Assembly (NCBI GenBank): GCA_001788795.1
Contig: MFXH01000018.1
Location: forward strand, 85,963 to 149,962
Length of the DNA: 64,000 nt
Reading direction: 5' to 3'
Origin: Candidatus Peregrinibacteria bacterium RIFOXYA2_FULL_41_18
GTDB taxonomy: Bacteria; Patescibacteriota; Gracilibacteria; UBA1369; UBA12470
Shown here: piece after piece, positions 58,484 through 64,000 of the stretch
Position numbering within the stretch: position 1 is the first letter of the stretch
How the letters are laid out: every line of letters starts with the position of its first letter
The notes under the pieces: generated by a model
The model's database searches: none
The model's input: the letters and a program-made list of their open reading frames with translations, nothing else
What the model was told of the DNA's origin: nothing
Made by a program: the position numbers and the translations under genes

Positions 58484-59155
58484 TTAAATATTCATAAAAG
58501 CACTAAACTTCTCGCTATCCATAGGGTATGGCTTAGTAGGTTGAGCTATATATACGGATTTATCTTTGGTATTGTTTAAAATTAAAGCCCCTGCACCGAT
58601 AAGGCATTCTTTTCCGATTTGAATATGATCGCGAAGTGTTGCATTAACACCTATGAAACTTGATTCTCCAATCTTCACTCCTCCACTAACCACCACATGT
58701 GACGAAATCCATGCATGATCTCCTATTTCCACGTCATGTCCAAAATGATTTCCGCTCCAGATAACCACATCATTGCCAATCTTTATATTCGACTGGAACA
58801 CTTGATTCTCCAATATAAAACAATTGTCTCCCATCTTTGTATCTCCGTATTGAATCGATTTAGAACTTACGAAACTTATCAATTTATATCCTTTTCCCTT
58901 TGCCTCTTTGTATTTTTTCTGACGAATAGCATTTAATTTCGCATAACCCACGGCTACGAACATGTCGTATTCGCTTGGTGGATATTTTTTTTCAACATCT
59001 TCAAATGGTACAACCGGCAAACCAAGAAATTTATCTTCTTTTATATATTCTTTATCGCTTGTGAAAGCTACTATCTGGTGATCGCTATCGTGTGTCAGAT
59101 AAAAATGGACCATTTCTCCCATCTTGCCTGTCCCGAATATGATTATTTTTTTCAT
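58484..59155 (-). CDS. PglD/NeuD-like sugar O/N-acyltransferase
   Basis: The 223-aa protein has an N-terminal Rossmann-like UDP-sugar-binding part (KKIIIFGTGKMGEMVHFYL, YDMFVAVGYAKLNAIRQ) and a C-terminal left-handed beta-helix with the catalytic His in SGNHFGHDVEIGDH. These are typical of PglD/PerB/NeuD enzymes that acylate an amino group of UDP- or dTDP-4-amino sugars. It fits an acyl-transfer step after RmlB plus aminotransferase, using acetyl-CoA or possibly acyl-ACP. Confidence 0.82.
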   Translation of the reverse strand: MKKIIIFGTGKMGEMVHFYLTHDSDHQIVAFTSDKEYIKEDKFLGLPVVPFEDVEKKYPPSEYDMFVAVGYAKLNAIRQKKYKEAKGKGYKLISFVSSKSIQYGDTKMGDNCFILENQVFQSNIKIGNDVVIWSGNHFGHDVEIGDHAWISSHVVVSGGVKIGESSFIGVNATLRDHIQIGKECLIGAGALILNNTKDKSVYIAQPTKPYPMDSEKFSAFMNI

Positions 59156-59288
59156 AAGTTTTTTCGGGTTAGTTTAGATAAATTTTACGGAATCTGCCAG
59201 TTTTTTTGCAATTACAGATACAATTGCATTTAAGCACCAATTTCGATTTGTTGTATAAACGTTTTTCTGCGCTGATAAATCATATTTG
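59156..59288. other. Intergenic gap between the acyl-carrier operon and the amino-sugar run
   Basis: The 133-bp AT-rich gap has no ORF. Within the minus-strand run it is the largest break, so it likely holds the terminator of the acpS operon or a promoter for the PglD-like gene. I saw no convincing hairpin or -35/-10 pair. Confidence 0.4.
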
Positions 59289-59630
59289 TTAATTAATTAT
59301 CAATGCTTGCGCCATTGCGATTTCTCTTGAATGAGACAGGCTTATTTTACACTTAAACTTGTGTTTTCGCCCTATGAGATTCACTTCCGGCTTTCCATTG
59401 GTTCCGTTTATGATTTCTATTTTATTGAAAGGCACGCTCTCGCCATAGCACATCAAGGCTTTTAAAACCGCTTCTTTCGCCGCAAACCTAACCGCAAAGT
59501 GCTGTGCGTGCGAACGTCTGGATATGCAATATTCCACCTCTTTTTTTGTAAATATTTTCGCAAGCAATCGCTTGTTTTTTTCTATTCCTTTGAATCTGCA
59601 AATATCAACGCAATCTATTCCGATTTCCAT
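59289..59630 (-). CDS. acpS: Holo-ACP synthase AcpS
   Basis: It transfers phosphopantetheine from CoA to apo-ACP. The 113-aa protein has the magnesium-binding start IGIDCVDICRF, RFAAKEAVLKAL with the key Glu, INGTNGKPEVNL and the terminal SLSHSREIAMAQA. It is the last gene of the acyl-carrier operon and would activate the two ACPs encoded with it. Confidence 0.92.
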   Translation of the reverse strand: MEIGIDCVDICRFKGIEKNKRLLAKIFTKKEVEYCISRRSHAQHFAVRFAAKEAVLKALMCYGESVPFNKIEIINGTNGKPEVNLIGRKHKFKCKISLSHSREIAMAQALIIN

Positions 59631-59632
59631 TT

Positions 59633-60358
59633 TTACATTGTTAAGCCACCATCAAGCTGGAGAATTTTACCGTGAAAGAAGTCGTTTTTTATTATAAAAA
59701 TTATTCCATCCGCAATTTCCTCCGGCTTTGCCATGCGTCTAAGCGGTGTGCGTTTCTCCCAATCGCTCTTTATCTTCTCGTTCATGGAATATTGCGCGAT
59801 TTTTGTAAGCGTAAATCCCGGCGCAATTCCTGCGACCCGTATCCCAAGCAGGTTCAATTCATTTGCCCATGTTTTGGTTAGAGCATCTATCCCGGCTTTT
59901 GCGGCAGCGTATGCTGACTGGCCCGGATTCCCATTTGCAACGATCGAGCTGACATTCACTACGACTCCTTTTGTTCTTTTTTGAAACATTTTTTCCACGA
60001 CCTCTCTCGTCATATAAAAAACTGACGTCAGGTTGGTCGCAAGTATTTTGTTCCATATCTCAATGTCATGTTTTTTCAACTGTCCGAAAATACTCAATAG
60101 CGGCGCGTCTTTCACTATTCCAGCATTGTTTACCAATGCATCTATACTTCCGTTGTCGCCAAAGAACTTTTCAACTTGCGCTTCTACATTTTGCAGATCG
60201 CTTACGTCGCATTTGTAGAATTTCGCCCCTTGAAAATCCGGTTCGTTTATATCAAAAACTCCGACATTCGCACCCTCTTCGATCAATTTTGTCGCAAGTG
60301 CTTTTCCTATCCCACTTGCGCCTCCTGTTACGATTATATTTTTACCTTTTATGTCCAT
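59633..60358 (-). CDS. FabG-like short-chain dehydrogenase/reductase
   Basis: The 241-aa classical SDR has the NADP motif TGGASGIG (11-18), NNAG at 77-80 and the catalytic Ser138, Tyr150 and Lys154. Resemblance to 3-oxoacyl-ACP reductases, and the position between an ACP and acpS, suggest it reduces an ACP-bound keto group. A sugar or hydroxyacyl-CoA substrate cannot be excluded. Gaps to neighbours are 2-3 bp. Confidence 0.87.
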   Translation of the reverse strand: MDIKGKNIIVTGGASGIGKALATKLIEEGANVGVFDINEPDFQGAKFYKCDVSDLQNVEAQVEKFFGDNGSIDALVNNAGIVKDAPLLSIFGQLKKHDIEIWNKILATNLTSVFYMTREVVEKMFQKRTKGVVVNVSSIVANGNPGQSAYAAAKAGIDALTKTWANELNLLGIRVAGIAPGFTLTKIAQYSMNEKIKSDWEKRTPLRRMAKPEEIADGIIFIIKNDFFHGKILQLDGGLTM

Positions 60359-60361
60359 TGT

Positions 60362-60595
60362 TTAATTTTTTACATTCTGGGATTCTAGAATTTTTTTTAT
60401 ATCACCGAAGCTTGTCATTTTCATTAGATTATCCGTATCTATACTTATACCAAATCTCTCTTCTATCATTGCTATCAGCTGAAGATGGCTTAGCGAATCC
60501 CATGCCTCCATATTGTTCATTCCTGAATCATCGTTTATTTCTTCTCTTTTTACGCCGAATATTTCGGCCATGATTTCTTTCAGTTTTTCTTCCAT
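60362..60595 (-). CDS. Acyl carrier protein (ACP 2)
   Basis: The 77-aa acidic helical protein has phosphopantetheine site Ser34 in WDSLSHLQL. It differs clearly from ACP 1 upstream. Its start codon directly adjoins the stop of the AMP ligase gene. It carries the acyl or amino-acyl group as a thioester during the pathway encoded here. Confidence 0.87.
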   Translation of the reverse strand: MEEKLKEIMAEIFGVKREEINDDSGMNNMEAWDSLSHLQLIAMIEERFGISIDTDNLMKMTSFGDIKKILESQNVKN

Positions 60596-62149
60596 TTATG
60601 TGTAATTTTTGATATAAAATTCTTTGAGTATGCGGTAAAGTACTTTTTTGGTCGGTCCTTTTGGTATTTCATCCGTAATTATTATCTTTTTTGCTTGTTT
60701 GTATTGGGCTATTTTCCCCTTGCAAAAAACCTTAAGCTCTTCTTCGGTTGCTGTAAGATTATCATGCAGCTTAACAAATGCGCAAATATCTTCTCCAAGC
60801 AGTTTATCTGGAATGCCTATAACTGCACTTTCTGCAACAGCCGGATGTCTAAACAAAACATTTTCCAGTTCGGCCGGATAAATATTTTCACCTCCTTTTA
60901 TAATTAAGAAATCTTTTCTCGTCTTGAAATAGAAATAATTGTTTGCATCCCTGTATCCATAATCTCCGGAATGAAACCATCCGTTGCGAAAAGCTTTTTT
61001 ATTTTTCTCTTCCAATCCAAGATATTCTTTTGCCACATTCAATCCTCTGATACATATCTCTCCTTCTTGATTCGGACCGAGTTCGTTATCCAAGTCATCA
61101 ACTATAGTCATTTCATTAACAGGCAGCGGTCTGCCTACAGATCCTTGTCTCCTGTTATCTGCCGGATAATCATTGAAACATGCAAATGATGTCGTTTCTG
61201 TTAGTCCGAATCCTTCGAAAATCGGGACCTTGAATCTTTTTTCGAAATCCTTTTGTACGCTAGGTATAAGTATTTGCCCTCCGCAAAATATTCCTTGCAT
61301 AGTACTATCCGTTCTTTCTATCTTCAAGCTTAGCAGAATCGATAGAATTGATGGCATTACGCTTGTCCAATTTATTTCATATTTTTCCGCGAGCCCCCAA
61401 AAAGACATCAAGCTCGCTTTTCCTTTCACTATCACTGTCGATCCTCCAGTGTATAACGGATTCAGTAGCGTCATTACCTGTCCGTTGTTATGAAATAACG
61501 GAAGTATGCATAACGTCCTTGTGTTCTCAGTAAATTTAAACCACCCCGACACCGCACAAGCATCCGCCAGCAAGTTAAGATGCGTAAGGACAACTCCTTT
61601 AGGGTTGCCCGTTGTCCCAGAAGTGTAAATTATCACAGCTTCATCGTACAATTCTATGTTCGGAAGATTCACGGATTCTTTTTGAGGTTTCTTCAAGTCT
61701 TCCGTGTTTACGAACGCGACTTCGTTAAATCGCATATCGGATATCTTATGCTCGTATAGAGGATCATAAAAAACATATTTCGATCCGCTGTTTTTTATTA
61801 TGAATTCCATCTCCGGCGGAGATAAGTCCTGATTAATCGGAACTATTACGATTCCACTCATCAATCCGGCAAAATAAAAGCATACGAATTCCGACGAATT
61901 TGGAATAATTAAACTTATTCTATCCCCTTTTTTAAGATCTTTGGATTTGAGATAATTAACAGTTTCGAATATGCGCGATTGTAATTGCTTGTAAGTATAA
62001 ATTTCTTCATCTTTTCCAGGACAGAATAAAAATTCTTTGTTCGGCGAAGATTGTGCATGCGAATTAAAAAGATCTCCTACGTTTTTATACCGAATCGGCA
62101 TGTCGGTTTTTATACGTTGATGCGCCGGTATTTTCGCCGGATCAATCAT
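60596..62149 (-). CDS. AMP-dependent acyl-CoA/acyl-ACP synthetase
   Basis: The 517-aa ANL-superfamily ligase has the P-loop YTSGTTGNPKG (175-185), FEGFGLTETTS, the FHSGDYGYRD motif, RKDFLIIKGGENIYP and a C-terminal lysine in KGPTKKVLYR. It activates a carboxylic acid with ATP and loads it on CoA or, given the flanking ACP genes, on holo-ACP. It is ATGA-coupled to ACP 1. Acid specificity cannot be read with confidence. Confidence 0.9.
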   Translation of the reverse strand: MIDPAKIPAHQRIKTDMPIRYKNVGDLFNSHAQSSPNKEFLFCPGKDEEIYTYKQLQSRIFETVNYLKSKDLKKGDRISLIIPNSSEFVCFYFAGLMSGIVIVPINQDLSPPEMEFIIKNSGSKYVFYDPLYEHKISDMRFNEVAFVNTEDLKKPQKESVNLPNIELYDEAVIIYTSGTTGNPKGVVLTHLNLLADACAVSGWFKFTENTRTLCILPLFHNNGQVMTLLNPLYTGGSTVIVKGKASLMSFWGLAEKYEINWTSVMPSILSILLSLKIERTDSTMQGIFCGGQILIPSVQKDFEKRFKVPIFEGFGLTETTSFACFNDYPADNRRQGSVGRPLPVNEMTIVDDLDNELGPNQEGEICIRGLNVAKEYLGLEEKNKKAFRNGWFHSGDYGYRDANNYFYFKTRKDFLIIKGGENIYPAELENVLFRHPAVAESAVIGIPDKLLGEDICAFVKLHDNLTATEEELKVFCKGKIAQYKQAKKIIITDEIPKGPTKKVLYRILKEFYIKNYT

Positions 62150-62385
62150 TTATTTATATAGTAAGATATTATTTCCGTCATGCCCTTAACAGATGTCATC
62201 TTAAGAGATTTTTGAAATTCAATTTCTATGCCGAAAGTTTTTTCTACCGCAACCAACAGTTGAAGGTGCTTGAGAGAATCCCACTCCGGAACGACCTCCA
62301 TCGACAAATCCTCGTTGAAGTTTTTTATCTCAAGAACTTCCTGAAATACTTCTTCGATTCTTTTAAGTATATATTCTTCATTCAT
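62146..62385 (-). CDS. Acyl carrier protein (ACP 1)
   Basis: The 79-aa protein has phosphopantetheine site Ser37 in WDSLKHLQL and a typical four-helix acidic profile. It overlaps the hydroxyacid dehydrogenase gene by 8 bp and the ligase gene by 4 bp, which implies balanced translation. Two different ACPs in one operon suggest two carrier steps or partners. Confidence 0.87.
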   Translation of the reverse strand: MNEEYILKRIEEVFQEVLEIKNFNEDLSMEVVPEWDSLKHLQLLVAVEKTFGIEIEFQKSLKMTSVKGMTEIISYYINK

Positions 62386-63304
62386 TCTCGGAAAAATGTT
62401 TAATTATTTTTTCCGCAGCAGCCATTGCCATATCTCTTCGGCATTCTTTCGTTGCCGTACCGATATGTGGAGTAATTATGCAGTTCTCCATCTTGCATAA
62501 CAGATGGTCTGCTGAAATCGGTTCGGGATCTGTAACATCCAATACCGCTCCTCTTATTTCTCCGTTTTTTAGAGCATTCAAAAGATCTTCCGTTTTTATT
62601 ATTTGTCCTCTTGAAAAATTTATTAAAATCGGACGTTTCGACATTTTCCTAATCGATTCCGCGTTTATCATCCCTCTTGTTTGCTCGGTAAGCGGAACAT
62701 GCAACGATATATAGTCCGATTCGCTAAGTAATTCTTCCAGTGTAACCGCCTTGCAGCAATCTGATACAACCGGTGATCTGTTGAAATATATCACATTCAT
62801 ACCGAATCCGAGAGCGCGCTTCGCCACAGCCATTCCTATTCTTCCAAATCCTATAATTCCAAATGTTTTACCCGTAAGCTCTTCACCAAGCAGTATTTCA
62901 GGATCCCATGCTTTCCATTTTCCTTCTCTGACAAATTCGCGTGCCGGCCAAAGTTTTCTGGCAAGTGCCAAGAATGATGCCATAGTAAGGTCGGCCGTAC
63001 TGTTCGTGACCGAATCTGGGATATTGTAAACATAAATGCCTTTTGTTTTTGCATGTTCCATATCTATGTTATCCAATCCTGATGCGTAGCTTGAGATCAC
63101 CTTAAGTTTCGGCAGCGAATCAATAACTTCTTTTGTGAATTTATCCAAAACGGTTGATAACACGGCGTCGCAATCTTTTAAGCTTCTTATCAGCTCGTCT
63201 TGCGTTAATGTTTCGTTTTTATCGTTCAGGCTAACCTCAAAATGCTCTTTCAATATCGTCCTGGCGATTTCCGGCATTCTTCTTGTGATGAAAACTTTTT
63301 TCAT
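62378..63304 (-). CDS. D-isomer-specific 2-hydroxyacid dehydrogenase
   Basis: The 308-aa NAD-dependent enzyme has the Rossmann motif GFGRIG (152-157) and the catalytic triad Arg232 (NFSRGQ), Glu261 (DPEP) and His280 (TPHIGTAT). It interconverts a 2-oxoacid and a D-2-hydroxyacid. D-3-phosphoglycerate dehydrogenase is an alternative, but the operon context (aminotransferase, ligase, ACP) favours making a small hydroxy- or keto-acid building block. Confidence 0.87.
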   Translation of the reverse strand: MKKVFITRRMPEIARTILKEHFEVSLNDKNETLTQDELIRSLKDCDAVLSTVLDKFTKEVIDSLPKLKVISSYASGLDNIDMEHAKTKGIYVYNIPDSVTNSTADLTMASFLALARKLWPAREFVREGKWKAWDPEILLGEELTGKTFGIIGFGRIGMAVAKRALGFGMNVIYFNRSPVVSDCCKAVTLEELLSESDYISLHVPLTEQTRGMINAESIRKMSKRPILINFSRGQIIKTEDLLNALKNGEIRGAVLDVTDPEPISADHLLCKMENCIITPHIGTATKECRRDMAMAAAEKIIKHFSENE

Positions 63305-64000
63305 TTTTTTATTACTTTGCTTATTTTTTCTATTCCTTTCTCTATCAAGTCGCTATTTTTCACAAGCGGACCATAGCAAAGCCTTACCCCTTCTATCAGT
63401 GTTCTCCCGAACCCCCATCCTGGAACCAAAAGCACTCCCTGTTGCTTAATCGTTTCTTCCACGAATTTCGCTCCGTCCATATCTGTTTTCAATACTGTAT
63501 ATAATCCTCCTTGCGGTTGCAGACGAGGGATTCCCAGATATTTATCTATTGCTTTTATTGTAATGTCAGCAGCCTGTTTGTAAGCATTTTTTGCAGATTC
63601 TATATAGGGTTTCATTTCGTTTTTTGCAATCGCATCATTTATATATTTCGCCAGAGCCATTTCGTGCAGCATATCTGGGCATAAAATCGACGAACCTTGT
63701 ATGCTTTCCATTGCTTCGACCACAAATTCCGGTGCGAAAATCCATCCCAACCTTCTTCCCAATCCCCTGCACCATTTCGAATTCGAATGTATGGAAATAA
63801 AATTATCGTTATGGCTCCATGAAAAATATTTCGGATACTCCTCGAAAACAAGATGCTTATATGCGAAATCAATAATCAAAAAACTACCTATCTCTTCCGC
63901 CGCTTTCAATCCGGCTTCTATAAATTTATCCGACAATATTTGAGATGTCGGATTATCCGGAGACGTTAGCAATATCACTTTCGGTTTATGCTCCAATATA
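63301..64000 (-). CDS. Class I/II PLP aminotransferase, N-terminal part beyond the window
   Basis: The reading frame is open to the window edge. The TTG used by the track is not the true start, because the visible part begins at the internal motif TSPDNPTS, normally near residue 165-180. Visible motifs are IIDFAYKHLVF and the PLP lysine in SNSKWCRGLGRRLGW. The C-terminal domain is complete. It is ATGA-coupled to the 2-hydroxyacid dehydrogenase gene, so it probably supplies or consumes the 2-oxoacid partner. Confidence 0.82.
   Translation of the reverse strand, partial: ILEHKPKVILLTSPDNPTSQILSDKFIEAGLKAAEEIGSFLIIDFAYKHLVFEEYPKYFSWSHNDNFISIHSNSKWCRGLGRRLGWIFAPEFVVEAMESIQGSSILCPDMLHEMALAKYINDAIAKNEMKPYIESAKNAYKQAADITIKAIDKYLGIPRLQPQGGLYTVLKTDMDGAKFVEETIKQQGVLLVPGWGFGRTLIEGVRLCYGPLVKNSDLIEKGIEKISKVIKK

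Noticed and set aside
59971-60573. Plus-strand 200-aa Leu/Arg/Ser-rich ORF
   Set aside because: It spans the antisense of the FabG-like and ACP genes and has no plausible domain.
1-64000. Possible UGA recoding (as in Gracilibacteria/Absconditabacteria)
   Set aside because: UGA acts as stop in many ATGA overlaps (for example 12448, 53260, 56933, 62378, 63301), and no gene needs UGA read-through to reach family length.
1-64000. tRNA, rRNA or other RNA genes
   Set aside because: No cloverleaf, CCA end or rRNA-like segment was recognised in the short intergenic gaps. A tRNAscan/Infernal run would settle it.
1-64000. Insertion sequences, prophage or integron
   Set aside because: No transposase, integrase or phage structural protein is encoded. 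The repeats seen are short arrays, not IS ends.

Overview
This is a compact, gene-dense bacterial window of moderately low GC with almost no intergenic space. The largest gaps are about 110-135 bp, so there is no gene-free stretch over 300 bp. UGA is used as a normal stop, visible in several ATGA stop/start overlaps, so code 11 applies. A Candidate Phyla Radiation (Patescibacteria) bacterium fits best. The reasons are an alanyl-tRNA synthetase of only 601 aa without its C-terminal domain, paired small bPH proteins, a TraG/VirD4-like ATPase standing alone, many lineage-restricted membrane proteins, and a near absence of Shine-Dalgarno motifs. MiaB, AroE, LspA, AcpS, FtsW and MurG suggest a relatively well-equipped member (Peregrinibacteria-like is a guess, not a result).

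Layout. (1) 1-9.4 kb: a large unknown membrane protein, a TraG/VirD4-like ATPase, unknown soluble proteins, a guanine-deaminase-like enzyme, a NAT/transglutaminase-like protein, and alaS. (2) 9.4-26 kb: an envelope and housekeeping block holding a lipoprotein, miaB, lemA-like, two bPH proteins, a glycosyltransferase, murG-ftsW, a tandem pair of unknown paralogues, lspA, aroE, a slipin, an MscS channel, nnrD, a degenerate amidohydrolase and a DUF1385 protein. (3) 26-42 kb: mostly plus-strand surface-glycan genes with six GT4 enzymes (one fused to a polysaccharide deacetylase), a FemAB-like/SanA-like fusion, an RfbE-like epimerase, a UDP-xylose synthase, GtrA, a GT-C-like protein, and RmlC-like and hexapeptide enzymes. 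(4) 42-64 kb: an almost unbroken minus-strand run of glycan genes. It contains Gmd plus a ColD/RfbH-like dehydratase, a Wzx-like flippase, UDP-glucose dehydrogenase and UDP-GlcA 4-epimerase, RmlB with an aminotransferase, WbqC, methyltransferases and a PglD-like acyltransferase. It ends in a tightly coupled acyl-carrier-protein operon (AcpS, two ACPs, AMP ligase, ketoreductase-like SDR, 2-hydroxyacid dehydrogenase, aminotransferase).

Together regions 3 and 4 read as a surface polysaccharide or glycoprotein-glycan locus. It could make uronic acids, xylose, 6-deoxy and possibly 3,6-dideoxy and amino sugars, and could decorate them with acyl groups built on a dedicated carrier protein.

The window is also seeded with two families of short degenerate tandem arrays. 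One has a 7-bp period (at least eleven sites, two of them identical over 35 bp). The other has a 9-bp period (GAAGT-rich, all on the same strand, most ending in a conserved GAAGTGACATAGT tail). These arrays sit at gene ends, supply stop codons, and in three places lie in frame inside coding sequences.
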